Shown here piece by piece: positions 52,278 to 62,083 of a stretch of 64,000 bases of DNA. Under the pieces are notes generated by a model. The model was not told the origin of the DNA. It searched no databases and saw only the letters and a list, made by a program, of their open reading frames with translations. Position 1 is the first letter of the stretch. Every line of letters starts with the position of its first letter. Location of the stretch: NCBI RefSeq assembly GCF_012641075.1, contig NZ_JAAXLJ010000012.1, forward strand, positions 1 to 64,000, given 5' to 3'. The DNA is from Secundilactobacillus angelensis (GTDB lineage: Bacteria > Bacillota > Bacilli > Lactobacillales > Lactobacillaceae). Position numbers and translations under genes: made by a program.

Positions 52278-53639
52278 ATGGCGGAGTCAACACAACCACT
52301 CTTGCCCAAAACGTCTGTTGCAATCATAGCAACAACCCAATTGCAGGATGAACGTAGAAGAGTATTGGATTTACTCTACCAACCGATTTTAGGCGTTGCA
52401 GCATACAGCCTTGCAACGGTCATGTGGCAGCAGGTGTCGTTAACGGCTGATCTGAAAGTCGAAGTGACTCATACTGACTTATTGGCATTACTCAATATCA
52501 GTATGTCGACACTCGAGGACTCTCGTTTGCGACTAGAAGGTGCAGGTCTGTTACGCACGTTTAAGAATCAGCCAGATCGATTGCCTGAATTGATTTATGA
52601 ACTTCAGCAACCCGTAAGCGGTGAGATGTTTTTTAAGGATGATTTGTTGAGTCTTCTATTGTTGGAAGTAGTGGGTGAGCGTCAGTTTGATCGATTGAGG
52701 CAAGCCTTTTTGCCGCGGCACCTTCAGCGGGAGAAGTGGCATGAAATTTCCAAGTCGTTTCTTGACGTTTTTTCGCTAGATAACCGGTTGATTGCGTCGC
52801 CACCAAGGTTGATTGAAGACACTAAAGTTGCTTTTGATCAGGAGACTGAAGTTGCTGAACATGAGCAGCCCACGGCACCGGACTTTGATTTTAGTTTGTT
52901 GTCCGAGTTACTGAAACGTTCGTACATTGACCTTAATGATTTACGACAATACCGGCAGTTGATTATTAACGAACATTTGTTGTACGGTATTGATGAAACT
53001 GAAATGGCGCGCTATCTGGGCGATGCCACCAATCTAGCAACAAATAAGCTGGATGCCAATCAATTTAAACGAGCGGTTGCCGCAGCTTACCAATCTGAAA
53101 CTCAACCGGTGGTGGCTGAACAAAAAGCGGTTGTCGCTAAGAAAAACAGTGAAAGTCAGGAAGAAACGGCTTTAGTTGCTGCAGCTAAGCAATATGATCC
53201 GATGGCTTTTTTGGCACAGATTAGGCAGCAACAGGGTGGCTACGTGGCTAACGGTGAACAGCGAATTGTTGAACAAATCGCAAGTAAACAGATTTTCTCC
53301 AATTCGGTGATCAATATGCTGATTTACGAGGTGTTGATTGATTTGAATAATTCAACAATCACTCAGCGCCTGACAGATACCATTGCTAACCGTTGGGCGC
53401 AAGATGGCGTTAAGACACCTGAAGACGCATTGGCAAGCATTCGTAAATTCAAAGCCGAGCGCGCAAAGCCCAAGTCTTCACGCAGACGGTCGGGTACCAA
53501 GAACATCAAGGAAACTTTGCCTGATTGGGCCAAGAATGATTACCAGCCAAAGGCGAAAAAAGCGCTCACGCAATCAGATCAGGCAGCGTTTAATGAGCAA
53601 TTGAATAAACTTAAAAAATTGAGAGATGGAGGTGATTAG
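52278..53639 (+). CDS. dnaB: Replication initiation and helicase-loading protein DnaB
   Basis: Protein of about 453 residues of the Gram-positive DnaB/DnaD family, not the replicative helicase. It has an N-terminal winged-helix part (about 20-140), a middle linker, and a C-terminal DDBH2 domain (YDPMAFLAQIRQQQGGYVANG; VINMLIYEVLIDLNN). The end is basic. It helps load the helicase at oriC with DnaD and DnaI. ATG 52278 (MAESTQ) is taken, though ATG 52260, overlapping the nrdR stop, is possible; neither has a strong site. dnaI follows directly. Confidence 0.88.
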   Translation: MAESTQPLLPKTSVAIIATTQLQDERRRVLDLLYQPILGVAAYSLATVMWQQVSLTADLKVEVTHTDLLALLNISMSTLEDSRLRLEGAGLLRTFKNQPDRLPELIYELQQPVSGEMFFKDDLLSLLLLEVVGERQFDRLRQAFLPRHLQREKWHEISKSFLDVFSLDNRLIASPPRLIEDTKVAFDQETEVAEHEQPTAPDFDFSLLSELLKRSYIDLNDLRQYRQLIINEHLLYGIDETEMARYLGDATNLATNKLDANQFKRAVAAAYQSETQPVVAEQKAVVAKKNSESQEETALVAAAKQYDPMAFLAQIRQQQGGYVANGEQRIVEQIASKQIFSNSVINMLIYEVLIDLNNSTITQRLTDTIANRWAQDGVKTPEDALASIRKFKAERAKPKSSRRRSGTKNIKETLPDWAKNDYQPKAKKALTQSDQAAFNEQLNKLKKLRDGGD

Positions 53640-53640
53640 T

Positions 53641-54567
53641 ATGGAAAATATCAGTGAGTCTATGAAACGCTATATGGACCAACATCAACTCAATGCTAAT
53701 TACCAAAAATTAATGAACAGTGTCTACCAAGACACTGATGTTCAAGCGTTTTTGAAGGCTCATGAGGATGACCTAGATGCTGAACAGATTGATCGTTCGT
53801 CGGCCAAATTGTACGAATATGTCAATGAGCGTAATAAATTAGCTGCTGGCGAAACGACATTTGCGCCCGGATATGAACCAAAGCTTGTCTTGAATGATCA
53901 TTTGGTGGAAGTGTCATATCAACCAACAGACGCCCAAAAAGCGAAGTTAAAGCAGGCTGCTTTGAAGCGAAGAGTTAATGCTATCATGATGCCAAAACTG
54001 ATTAAAAATGCAACATTTGACCACTTTATTAATGATCCCGATCGAGCACAAGCATTACAGGCTGCCGTTGCTTTCATTGAGGCTTATTCGAAGGACTCAA
54101 AGCATTTTCATCAGGGATTATACCTGTATGGCAGTTTTGGTGTGGGCAAGACTTATCTGCTTGGCGCGATTGCTAACCAATTAGCTGATATGGGTGTTAA
54201 AACGACTCTGGTTCACTTTCCAAGCTTCGCGGTAGAAATGAAGAATGCCATTGCCAATAACCAAGTGGCTGGCCGATTGGATGATGTTAAACAGTCTCAA
54301 ATTTTGATGATCGATGATATTGGTGCTGATGCTATGTCGGCGTGGGTTCGTGATGATATCTTGGGTGTTATTTTGGAATATCGCATGCAAAACGAATTGC
54401 CGACGTTTTTCTCGTCTAATTTCTCCATGCAGCAGTTAGAAACTGAGCACTTGGCAGAGACACAAAAAGGCGACGTTGAGCCTTTGAAGGCCAAACGTTT
54501 AATGGAGCGAGTGAGATTTTTAGCTCAGGAAATCGAAATGATCGGTGAAAATCGCCGACAAAAATAG
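53641..54567 (+). CDS. dnaI: Primosomal helicase loader DnaI
   Basis: AAA+ ATPase of 308 residues. The N-terminal 120 residues bind helicase. The ATPase part has Walker A GSFGVGKTYLL, Walker B ILMIDDIGAD and the sensor region FFSSNFSMQQLE. It loads the replicative helicase together with DnaB and DnaD. ATG 53641 follows GGAGGTGAT, which lies in the end of dnaB. The thrS promoter begins two bases after its stop codon. Confidence 0.93.
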   Translation: MENISESMKRYMDQHQLNANYQKLMNSVYQDTDVQAFLKAHEDDLDAEQIDRSSAKLYEYVNERNKLAAGETTFAPGYEPKLVLNDHLVEVSYQPTDAQKAKLKQAALKRRVNAIMMPKLIKNATFDHFINDPDRAQALQAAVAFIEAYSKDSKHFHQGLYLYGSFGVGKTYLLGAIANQLADMGVKTTLVHFPSFAVEMKNAIANNQVAGRLDDVKQSQILMIDDIGADAMSAWVRDDILGVILEYRMQNELPTFFSSNFSMQQLETEHLAETQKGDVEPLKAKRLMERVRFLAQEIEMIGENRRQK

Positions 54568-54569
54568 AG

Positions 54570-54598
54570 TTGACACTTATTTTTTAAAGTGGTTTAAT
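54570..54598 (+). promoter_or_regulatory. thrS promoter
   Basis: Consensus TTGACA at 54570-54575, a 17-base spacer and TTTAAT at 54593-54598, immediately after the dnaI stop. Confidence 0.8.
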
Positions 54599-54604
54599 GT
54601 GAAT

Positions 54605-54866
54605 TGTAATCAAATTCAAAGAAATTTAAATGTTTGAAAGACATGATTTAGTTGGGTTCTCCAAGAGAGAAGCACCACTTCTGGAAGTGCTTTGTGAGCG
54701 ATTCTAAGTTACCACTTTCTCGAATGTGCGGTGGACAATATCGCATCGGTTGTTCCGTTATCGCTGAATGAAGGTTTGGTTCGCAGTTTGAATCAGATGA
54801 ATTTCGGGTGGAACCGCGTAGAGACGTCCCGGTATGTACAGTAATGTGCATGCCGGGATTTTTTAG
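54605..54866 (+). promoter_or_regulatory. T-box leader of thrS
   Basis: The T-box core CGGGTGGAACCGCG is at 54805-54818. It is followed by a terminator (CCCGG at 54828 and CCGGG at 54853) and a run of T6. In the stem I region an ACC triplet at 54711-54713, followed by A, is the probable threonine specifier. Uncharged tRNA-Thr would favour read-through into thrS. Confidence 0.9.
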
Positions 54867-54925
54867 TTTCACGAGTTCGGTGGCTTTCAGCATTTAAAAA
54901 ATGTAAACACGAGGAGAAGAGTAGA

Positions 54926-56863
54926 ATGGCAGATATTACGGTTGAATTTCCAGACGGCAAGAAGAAACAATTTGATGCCGAAGCAACGACCAAGGACGTT
55001 GCACAGTCCATTGCTATTAGTTTAGCTAAAAAGGCTGTTGCTGGTAAGTTAGACGGCAAGTTAATTGATTTGAACGCACCTTTGAAGCATGACGGTAAGA
55101 TTGAAATCGTCACTAAGGACAGCGAAGATGGTTTGGCTGTTTTGCGTCAGTCCGTTGCCTTATTGACAAAGGTTGCTTTGAAGGAGACTTTCCCATCAAT
55201 TCAATTTGGTGAAGAAGTCGGTGATGCTGATGGTTTTTACGTTGATACTGATAAGGAAGACGGTCAGGTTAGTGTTGACTCGTTACCTGCAATCAGTGAC
55301 AAAGTTCAGGCGTTCATTGATCAAAAATTGGCCATCAAGCACAGTCGTTTAAGCAAGGCGGATGCCCTGAAGAAGCTTGAAGGTACTTCATACGAAGCTA
55401 AACTTGTTGAAGATAGCGATGATGAAGAATTTCCATTTTACGAAATTGATGGTGTTCAGGTCTTAGCGAGTGGTGTTAGTTTCGCTAATACGGGCGACAT
55501 TAAGTTCTTCCGTCTGTTATCAGTTGCTGGTGCTTACTTTGAAGGTAAGTCATCTAACCCAATGTTACAACGAATCTATGGGACCGCATTTTACAAGCAA
55601 GCCGACCTTGATGCTGACTTGCAAGCTCGTCAAGAAGCGCGTGAACATGATCACCGTGTCATTGGTAACGATCTAGACTTATTCTTCGTTGATCCTAAAG
55701 CTGGTGCTGGTCTGCCATACTGGATGCCAAATGGTGCTACGATTCGGCGGACGGTTGAACGTTACATCATTGACAAGGAAGTTGCCGATGGTTACAAGCA
55801 CGTTTACACCCCAGTGTTAGCTAACCTTGACCTTTACAAGACTTCTGGTCACTGGGCTCACTACCGTGAAGACATGTTCCCACCAATGGATATGGGTGAT
55901 GGCGAAATGCTTGAATTACGGCCAATGAACTGCCCAAGTCATATTCAAATTTACAACCATCACATTCGCTCATACCGTGAATTACCATTACGGATCGCTG
56001 AACTAGGGATGATGCACCGTTACGAAAAATCAGGTGCCTTATCAGGTTTACAACGGGTTCGTGAAATGACTCTGAACGATGGTCACACTTTTGTTGCTTT
56101 GGACCAAGTTCAAGACGAATTCAAGAAGATTTTACGGTTGATCATGGACGTCTACAAAGACTTCAACATCAACGACTACAGTTTCCGTCTTTCATATCGT
56201 GATCCTGAGAATACTGAAAAGTACTTCGATGATGATGAAATGTGGAACCGTAGCCAGACCATGTTAAAGGGTGCCATGGATGACCTTGGTCTTGACTACT
56301 ACGAAGCTGAAGGTGAAGCTGCCTTCTATGGCCCTAAGCTGGATATTCAAACTAAGACGGCTTTAGGTAACGATGAAACTATGTCAACCATTCAATTGGA
56401 CTTCATGCTGCCAGACCGCTTCGATTTGAAGTATGTTGGTGCTGATGGTGAAGATCATCGTCCAGTTATGATTCACCGTGGGATCGTTGGGACTATGGAA
56501 CGATTCATTGCATACCTCACTGAAATCTATAAGGGTGCTTTCCCAACTTGGTTGGCTCCAAAGCAAGTTAAGATTATTCCAGTTAGCGATGATAAGCACG
56601 GCGAATACGCTGAGAGTTTGAACAAACAGTTGTTAGCAGCTGGCGTTCGTGCCGAAGTTGATCACCGTGGTGAAAAGATGAACTACTTGATTCGTGATGC
56701 TCAGACTCACAAGATTCCATACACCTTAGTTGTTGGGGATCAAGAAATGGCTGACAAGGCTGTTAGTGTTCGTAAGTATGGTGAACAAAACAGCGAGTCA
56801 ATGAGTGCTGACGATTTCGAAAAAGAAGTTTTAAAGGATATTGCTAATTACAGTAATAACTAA
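54926..56863 (+). CDS. thrS: Threonyl-tRNA synthetase
   Basis: Class II synthetase of 645 residues: N-terminal TGS domain (1-62), editing domain (about 65-240, containing [13 protein letters not shown] at its end), catalytic core with motif 2 ([20 protein letters not shown]) and motif 3 ([11 protein letters not shown]), and an anticodon-binding domain (about 540-645). It charges tRNA-Thr and edits Ser mischarging. ATG 54926 follows CGAGGAGA. Codons are strongly biased toward those of highly expressed genes. Control is through the T-box leader. Confidence 0.96.
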   Translation: MADITVEFPDGKKKQFDAEATTKDVAQSIAISLAKKAVAGKLDGKLIDLNAPLKHDGKIEIVTKDSEDGLAVLRQSVALLTKVALKETFPSIQFGEEVGDADGFYVDTDKEDGQVSVDSLPAISDKVQAFIDQKLAIKHSRLSKADALKKLEGTSYEAKLVEDSDDEEFPFYEIDGVQVLASGVSFANTGDIKFFRLLSVAGAYFEGKSSNPMLQRIYGTAFYKQADLDADLQARQEAREHDHRVIGNDLDLFFVDPKAGAGLPYWMPNGATIRRTVERYIIDKEVADGYKHVYTPVLANLDLYKTSGHWAHYREDMFPPMDMGDGEMLELRPMNCPSHIQIYNHHIRSYRELPLRIAELGMMHRYEKSGALSGLQRVREMTLNDGHTFVALDQVQDEFKKILRLIMDVYKDFNINDYSFRLSYRDPENTEKYFDDDEMWNRSQTMLKGAMDDLGLDYYEAEGEAAFYGPKLDIQTKTALGNDETMSTIQLDFMLPDRFDLKYVGADGEDHRPVMIHRGIVGTMERFIAYLTEIYKGAFPTWLAPKQVKIIPVSDDKHGEYAESLNKQLLAAGVRAEVDHRGEKMNYLIRDAQTHKIPYTLVVGDQEMADKAVSVRKYGEQNSESMSADDFEKEVLKDIANYSNN

Positions 56864-56878
56864 ATTATTAAAAGCTGC

Positions 56879-56964
56879 TTGACACACGAATTAAATAGGA
56901 TATACTTATTATTCGTGAGCTTAAAGCCAAGTGATTTGACTAATATCCTGTGTCATGGTATATT
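56879..56964 (+). promoter_or_regulatory. Two tandem promoters of the infC operon
   Basis: P1: TTGACA at 56879-56884, a 16-base spacer, TATACT at 56901-56906. P2: TTGACT at 56936-56941, a 17-base spacer, TATATT at 56959-56964. Both are close to consensus and lie before the L20 leader. Confidence 0.8.
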
Positions 56965-56974
56965 GGTTAAGTTG

Positions 56975-57108
56975 AAAAAATGTAAGTAGAAGCACCCGCT
57001 TCTCGCCTTGTGGTTAACGCTGCCTGGCTGATACGTAAATAAACTAAACCTGAGAATGGTTTGGGTATTTAACGGGTGCGCATAGCGTACCCGTTATTTG
57101 TTTGGGTA
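56975..57108 (+). promoter_or_regulatory. Ribosomal protein L20 leader with terminator
   Basis: The leader before infC-rpmI-rplT has the features of the L20 autoregulatory leader. The terminator is AACGGGT...ACCCGTT (57071-57095) followed by a T-rich tail. The strand GCACCCG at 56992-56998 is complementary to CGGGTGC at 57073-57079, giving a competing antiterminator. L20 binding to the leader is known in Bacillus to favour termination. Confidence 0.85.
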
Positions 57109-57154
57109 GGACTTACGTTTCATTGTTTTCAAAATCACTCGGAGGTGAATGACC

Positions 57155-57670
57155 ATAGCAAACGATATGATGGTTAACGAAGGAATCCGTGCTCGAGAAG
57201 TTCGGTTGATCGGTAATAACGGCGAACAATTGGGCATCAAGAGTAAGCGGGACGCGCTTCAACTGGCTGAAGATGCAGATTTGGATCTTGTCTTAGTGGC
57301 TGCGAAAGCTAAGCCACCGGTAGCCCGGATCATGGATTACGGGAAGTACCGTTTCGAGATGCAAAAGAAGCAACGTGAGGCTCGTAAGAAGCAAAAGGTC
57401 GTTAGCGTGAAGGAAGTTCGCTTAAGTCCATCAATTGATACGAACGATTTTAACACTAAGCTGAAGAACGCTAAGAAGTTCTTGGCAAAGGGCGAAAAAG
57501 TTCGTGTCTCAATTCGATTCAAAGGTCGTGCCATTACCCATAAAGATATTGGTCGTCAAGTTTTGAACCGGATGGCTGAAGAAACAAGCGATGTTGCAAC
57601 CGTTGAACAACGCCCAAAGATGGACGGACGGAGCATGTTTTTGATGCTTGCACCAAAAAAAGAAGACTAG
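57155..57670 (+). CDS. infC: Translation initiation factor IF-3, AUA start codon
   Basis: Factor of 171 residues that binds the 30S subunit and checks start codons. The N-domain ([14 protein letters not shown]) and the C-domain ([16 protein letters not shown]) are intact. Family alignment puts the start at ATA 57155 (ATA-GCA-AAC-GAT-ATG), seven bases after GGAGGTG. The in-frame ATG at 57149 touches that site and would leave no spacing. Rare AUU-type start codons are known for infC in other bacteria and allow IF-3 to limit its own synthesis; AUA here would do the same. It is first in the infC-rpmI-rplT operon. Confidence 0.9.
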   Translation: MANDMMVNEGIRAREVRLIGNNGEQLGIKSKRDALQLAEDADLDLVLVAAKAKPPVARIMDYGKYRFEMQKKQREARKKQKVVSVKEVRLSPSIDTNDFNTKLKNAKKFLAKGEKVRVSIRFKGRAITHKDIGRQVLNRMAEETSDVATVEQRPKMDGRSMFLMLAPKKED

Positions 57671-57700
57671 TTAGTTAGTATTTGAGGAGGATTTTCGATT

Positions 57701-57898
57701 ATGCCAAAGATGAAGACAAACCGCGCCAGTGCCAAGCGTTTTAAAGTAACAGCAAAAGGCGGCATTAAGAGTGCGAATGCTTACACGAGTCACCGTTTCC
57801 ACGGTAAGACCAAGAAGCAACGTCGTCAATTACGTGGGACTTCAATGATGAAATCTAACACGATTAAGAAAACTTATCGTCAATTACTGCAAAAGTAA
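57701..57898 (+). CDS. rpmI: 50S ribosomal protein L35
   Basis: Basic protein of 65 residues starting [17 protein letters not shown], with the typical [17 protein letters not shown] centre. It is a component of the large ribosomal subunit. It lies between infC and rplT in the standard operon and has GAGGAGG upstream. Confidence 0.97.
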   Translation: MPKMKTNRASAKRFKVTAKGGIKSANAYTSHRFHGKTKKQRRQLRGTSMMKSNTIKKTYRQLLQK

Positions 57899-57967
57899 TT
57901 CGAAAGTTGATCATGAATTTAATCGTTCAAAAACGATGATAACCGTAAGTATTAGGAGGAATTTAAT

Positions 57968-58321
57968 ATGCCACGAGTAAAAGGTGGAACAGTAACACGC
58001 GCACGTCACAAAAAGATTCTTAAATTAGCTAAGGGTTACCGTGGTTCAAAGCACCGTTTGTTTAAGGTTGCTAAGGATCAAGTAATGAAGGGTTACCAAT
58101 ACGCCTACCGTGACCGGAAGGCTAACAAGCGTAACTTCCGTCGTCTTTGGATCGCTCGGATCAACGCTGCAGCCCGTTTAAACGGTTTAAGCTACAGCAA
58201 GATGATGTTTGGTTTGAAGCAAGCCAACATCGAAGTTAACCGTAAGATGTTAGCTGACTTAGCTGTTAACGATGCTGATGCTTTCAAGGCATTAGCTGAC
58301 GAAGCAAAAAAGGCATTATAA
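57968..58321 (+). CDS. rplT: 50S ribosomal protein L20
   Basis: Basic protein of 117 residues ([46 protein letters not shown]). It is an early-assembly protein of the large subunit and, in Bacillus, the autorepressor of the infC operon through the leader. It has AGGAGG upstream and a strong terminator downstream. Confidence 0.97.
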   Translation: MPRVKGGTVTRARHKKILKLAKGYRGSKHRLFKVAKDQVMKGYQYAYRDRKANKRNFRRLWIARINAAARLNGLSYSKMMFGLKQANIEVNRKMLADLAVNDADAFKALADEAKKAL

Positions 58322-58331
58322 TTTTAAACCT

Positions 58332-58368
58332 AAACGAGGCTGGATGAAGACTTCCAACCTCGTTTTTG
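58332..58368 (+). terminator. Terminator of the infC-rpmI-rplT operon
   Basis: AAACGAGG...TGGA / TCCAACCTCGTTTTT hairpin, with T5 following. Confidence 0.88.
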
Positions 58369-58458
58369 TTTGATTTGATAGAGATGCGCTATAATCGTAG
58401 TAATATCAGCAAAAATCTCGTATAATAAACTCTCAGTACAGGATAAAGGAGTTAGTCA

Positions 58459-59001
58459 ATGTTAGCGCAATTTACACCAACTTGGATGATCGAAGCGACT
58501 TATAATATTAACCCTAAAGAGTTGAAACAATTGGGAATCAAAGTCGTTTTGACAGACCTTGATAATACCCTTATTGCATGGAATAACCCTTATGGGACAG
58601 AAGAACTCAGGGACTGGATGACGTCCTTGGAACGTGAAAACATTCAGTTGGTGGTTGTGTCAAACAATTCTCACCGGCGGGTAAAAAAAGCGGTGGCTGC
58701 GTTACAGCTTCCCTTTATCTCACGCGCGCTAAAACCATTTTCGGGTGGTATTCGGCGGGCGATGCGTCAATATCAGGTTTCTGAAAATGAAGTTGTGATG
58801 GTTGGTGATCAATTACTAACGGATATTGCTGCAGCAAACTTTAGTAAGATTCGTAGCATTTTGGTCAGACCAATTATTGAAAGCGATGCGTGGAATACGC
58901 GAATCAATCGGTTCTTCGAGCGATTTGTGATGCACGCAATGCTTAGGAAGCATCCAGAACTCAAGTTTCGAAAGGACTTAATTAATGAGCGAAACAAATA
59001 A
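58459..59001 (+). CDS. yqeG: YqeG-family HAD phosphatase
   Basis: HAD-superfamily (IIIA) protein of 180 residues. Motif I is LTDLDNTLIAW, motif II VVSNNS, and GDQLLTDIAAAN is motif IV. It may act on phosphatidylglycerophosphate (as in cyanobacterial and plant relatives) or on another phosphoester; its role in Bacillota is unproven. ATG 58459 follows AAAGGAG. It overlaps yqeH by 17 bases and heads the yqeG-yqeH-yhbY-nadD cluster. Confidence 0.88.
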   Translation: MLAQFTPTWMIEATYNINPKELKQLGIKVVLTDLDNTLIAWNNPYGTEELRDWMTSLERENIQLVVVSNNSHRRVKKAVAALQLPFISRALKPFSGGIRRAMRQYQVSENEVVMVGDQLLTDIAAANFSKIRSILVRPIIESDAWNTRINRFFERFVMHAMLRKHPELKFRKDLINERNK

Positions 59002-60124
59002 AGATGAAGTATTAGTTGATGGTGAGGCCGTTTATTGTATTGGTTGCGGCGCCCAGATTCAGACCACCGATAAAAATAAACCTGGCTACACGCCACAATC
59101 TGCATTAGATAAGGGACTGGAAACCGGCGAATTATATTGTCAGCGTTGCTTCAGATTGCGGCACTACAACGAAATCGTTCCCGTTGGTTTAACTGACGAC
59201 GATTTTCTGCGGTTGTTGACACAAATTCGTGATGCTAATGCGCTGATCGTCTATGTTGTCGATATTTTCGATTTTAACGGTTCAATTATTCCTGGCTTAC
59301 ATCGATTTGTTGGGGATAACCCCGTGATGTTGGTTGGAAACAAGGAAGATCTGCTGCCAAGTTCGCTGCGCCGTTCAAAATTACGCGACTGGTTACGACA
59401 ACGAGCTAACGAACAGGGAATTCGTCCAATCGACGTTTCCTTATTATCAGCTAAGACTAATCAATCCGTGGATCAATTTTTAGATATGGTTGAAAAACAT
59501 CGTGATAATCGTGATGTATACATTGTCGGTGTTACCAACGTAGGTAAGTCGACACTGATCAATCAAATTATTCGGCGTAGTACTGGCGCCAAAGATGTGA
59601 TTACCACTTCTCGGTTCCCAGGGACCACGTTAGATAAAATTGAAATTCCGCTGGATGACGATCACGTTTTGGTGGATACACCTGGAATCATTCACCCATC
59701 ACAGATGGCCCATTATCTGTCGGGTAAAGAATTAAAAATTGTGACGCCACAAAAGCAGATCAAGCCAAAAGTTTATCAATTGAATGATCAACAAACGATT
59801 TTCTTGGCGGGTGTTGCTCGTTTTGATTACGTTTCTGGTCCCAAACATGGTTTTACAGTATACGTTGAAAACAACTTACCTTTACATCGTACTAAGTTGG
59901 AAAATGCGGATAACTTTTACAGCAAACACGTCGGTGATTTACTGACGCCACCTGAAAGTCCCGATAATGATCTGCCACCTCTGGAAAGACACGAGTTTAA
60001 AATCACCGACAAGAGTGATCTGGTTTTTGAAGGACTTGGTTGGATTACCGTTCCCGCTGGCGTAGTTGTTGCTGGCTATGCCCCTAAAGGCGTTGGTGTT
60101 GTCGTTCGCCGAGCAATGATATAA
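58985..60124 (+). CDS. yqeH: Ribosome biogenesis GTPase YqeH
   Basis: Circularly permuted GTPase of 379 residues. An N-terminal zinc finger (Cys18, Cys21, Cys52, Cys55) precedes the GTPase domain, in which G4 GNKEDL comes before G1 GVTNVGKST and G3 DTPG. A C-terminal RNA-binding part follows. It is needed for 30S subunit assembly in Bacillus. AAGGA lies before ATG 58985, inside yqeG. Confidence 0.93.
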   Translation: MSETNKDEVLVDGEAVYCIGCGAQIQTTDKNKPGYTPQSALDKGLETGELYCQRCFRLRHYNEIVPVGLTDDDFLRLLTQIRDANALIVYVVDIFDFNGSIIPGLHRFVGDNPVMLVGNKEDLLPSSLRRSKLRDWLRQRANEQGIRPIDVSLLSAKTNQSVDQFLDMVEKHRDNRDVYIVGVTNVGKSTLINQIIRRSTGAKDVITTSRFPGTTLDKIEIPLDDDHVLVDTPGIIHPSQMAHYLSGKELKIVTPQKQIKPKVYQLNDQQTIFLAGVARFDYVSGPKHGFTVYVENNLPLHRTKLENADNFYSKHVGDLLTPPESPDNDLPPLERHEFKITDKSDLVFEGLGWITVPAGVVVAGYAPKGVGVVVRRAMI

Positions 60125-60136
60125 GGAGAAATTAAT

Positions 60137-60451
60137 TTGAATTTAAAAGGTAAACAAAAGCGGTTTTTACGTGCCCAAGCGCACCATCTAAACCCGATTT
60201 TTTCAGTCGGTAAAAACGGACTTAACCAAACTTGGTTAGCCCAATTGGACGGTGCCCTACAAAAACGTGAACTGATCAAGATCAATCTTCAGCAGAGTGC
60301 TGATGAAACGGTTGAAGAAGTGCAAGCTTACATTGAGGATAATACCGCAATACAGGTAGTCCAAACTATTGGCCGGGTACTCGTTTTATTTCAGCCAGCA
60401 TCAGAAGAAAAATATCAGGATCTTTCATTACAAGTAAAAAAATTAGCATAA
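60137..60451 (+). CDS. yhbY: YhbY-family RNA-binding protein (CRM domain)
   Basis: Small protein of 104 residues with a CRM domain (KRFLRAQAHHLNPIFSVGK; GRVLVLF). It associates with pre-50S ribosomal particles in other bacteria. It starts at TTG 60137 with AAGGAGA at proper distance; no ATG is available. It lies 12 bases after yqeH in the ribosome-assembly cluster. Confidence 0.9.
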   Translation: MNLKGKQKRFLRAQAHHLNPIFSVGKNGLNQTWLAQLDGALQKRELIKINLQQSADETVEEVQAYIEDNTAIQVVQTIGRVLVLFQPASEEKYQDLSLQVKKLA

Positions 60452-60477
60452 TCATTTTGAAGTAAGGGGAAATCACG

Positions 60478-61110
60478 ATGGTTAAGGTAGTTGAGCAGAC
60501 GAAAACCAAGGTTGTTGAACAGTTGGCAGCTACTATCAAGAAGAAGCGAATTGGTATTCTTGGTGGGACGTTTAATCCACCGCATATTGGTCACCTGATC
60601 ATGGCAGACCAAGTCATGACCCAGCTAGGGTTGGATCGGGTTCTCTTTATGCCGGATGCTAACCCGCCACACGTTGATCGGAAAGTGGCCATTGACGCCG
60701 CTGATCGTGTGAAAATGGTTGCTGCTAGTATTGCGGATAATCCTAATTTTGGGATTGAACTCGCTGAAGTCCAGCGTGGTGGTGTTAGTTACACGTACGA
60801 TACGATGTTGGAATTAAAGCGAAAACACCCTGAAAACGAGTATTACTTTATTATTGGTGGCGACATGGTTGATTATTTACCGAAGTGGTATCGAATCGAT
60901 GATTTAGTTAAATTGGTTCAATTTGTGGGTGTTCGTCGCGAAAACTACCCGGTAACCTCTAAATACCCAGTTTTATGGGTTGATATTCCCTTGATTGATG
61001 TCAGTTCATCGATGATTCGAAGCCGAATTAGGCAAGGACAGTCAATCAGATACTTTGTAAAGGATTCCGTTGCGAAGTATATTAAGGAGCGACAGTTATA
61101 TCATGAGTGA
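60478..61110 (+). CDS. nadD: Nicotinate-nucleotide adenylyltransferase
   Basis: Enzyme of 210 residues that makes deamido-NAD from nicotinate mononucleotide and ATP. GGTFNPPHIGHL is the nucleotidyltransferase HxGH motif and SSSMIRSRI the ISSTxIR-like motif. About 20 extra N-terminal residues precede the fold, with VVEQ repeated twice; the start ATG 60478 has AGGGG upstream, so they seem real. It overlaps yqeK by eight bases. Confidence 0.92.
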   Translation: MVKVVEQTKTKVVEQLAATIKKKRIGILGGTFNPPHIGHLIMADQVMTQLGLDRVLFMPDANPPHVDRKVAIDAADRVKMVAASIADNPNFGIELAEVQRGGVSYTYDTMLELKRKHPENEYYFIIGGDMVDYLPKWYRIDDLVKLVQFVGVRRENYPVTSKYPVLWVDIPLIDVSSSMIRSRIRQGQSIRYFVKDSVAKYIKERQLYHE

Positions 61111-61714
61111 AGAAGTAACGTATACTGGTCGATACACCGTGGATAGCCGTGATCAGTTATTGGCCAAAATCTCAAAGCAGTTGAAACCGGCTCGTTTTGA
61201 ACATGTCCAGCGAGTGGAACAGACGGCTATACAATTAGCTAAGCAATATGGTGTTAACGTTGAAAAAGCCTCCATTGCGGGGTTAGTTCACGATTATGCT
61301 AAGCAACGGCCTGATGAGGATTTTATTAAAGCAATCAAACACTTCCAACTAGACCCCGATTTAGTGAACTGGAACAACGCTATTTGGCATGGAATCGTGG
61401 GTGCCGAGCTGATTAAGTCTGAATTGGATATTACAGATGAAGATATTTTGGATGCGGTGCGCTACCATACGACCGGGAACCGTTATATGACCAAACTGGC
61501 CCAGATTATCTATATGGCTGATTACATCGAACCGGCTCGGGACTTTGATGGCGTTGAAAAAGCACGACTTTTAACCTCTCAGAGTCTTGAACTGGCGGTG
61601 GCTTATCAGACGAAGCATACACTGTTATATTTGCTGGAAAATAATCAACGGATTTATCCAAAAACAATTGATACTTATAACGCTTGGGTTCCCCAAAGCG
61701 GACTGAATGATTAA
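61103..61714 (+). CDS. yqeK: HD-domain Ap4A hydrolase-type protein YqeK
   Basis: HD-domain phosphohydrolase of 203 residues. The metal ligands are in RFEHVQRVEQTA, LVHDYAKQRP and IWHGIVGAE. Bacillota YqeK enzymes split diadenosine tetraphosphate symmetrically. ATG 61103 (MSEEVTY) is taken; AAGGAG lies about 13 bases upstream and the longer frame from 61070 is inside nadD. nadD-yqeK-rsfS is a conserved order. Confidence 0.88.
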   Translation: MSEEVTYTGRYTVDSRDQLLAKISKQLKPARFEHVQRVEQTAIQLAKQYGVNVEKASIAGLVHDYAKQRPDEDFIKAIKHFQLDPDLVNWNNAIWHGIVGAELIKSELDITDEDILDAVRYHTTGNRYMTKLAQIIYMADYIEPARDFDGVEKARLLTSQSLELAVAYQTKHTLLYLLENNQRIYPKTIDTYNAWVPQSGLND

Positions 61715-61726
61715 CGGAGGAATTTG

Positions 61727-62083
61727 ATGAATAGTAAAGATATTTTGCAAGTTGTTGTTAAGGCTGCCTCAGACAAGCGGGCGGAAGATATCGTTGCTCT
61801 AGATATGCAACAGGTGAGCCTCATTACGGACTATTTTATGATTACTGACGCGACTTCTGGTCGTCAAGTACAAGCGATCACTGATAACATTCAAGAGGCC
61901 TGTGAGAAGGCTGATATTCCCGTTAAACGGATTGAAGGTCGTGACGCTGCTCGCTGGGTCTTGATTGACCTTGGTGATGTGATGGTTCACGTTTTCCAGA
62001 AGGACGAACGAGCACATTATAATTTGGAAAAATTATGGTCAGAAGCACCGCTAGTCAACGTTGATGACTGGGTCGAAGCATGA
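61727..62083 (+). CDS. rsfS: Ribosomal silencing factor RsfS
   Basis: Protein of 118 residues of the Iojap family. It binds L14 and keeps ribosomal subunits apart under starvation. The segments ITDYFMITDATSGRQVQAI and ARWVLIDLGDVMVHVF are characteristic. ATG 61727 follows CGGAGGAA. It overlaps the methyltransferase gene by four bases. Confidence 0.93.
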   Translation: MNSKDILQVVVKAASDKRAEDIVALDMQQVSLITDYFMITDATSGRQVQAITDNIQEACEKADIPVKRIEGRDAARWVLIDLGDVMVHVFQKDERAHYNLEKLWSEAPLVNVDDWVEA

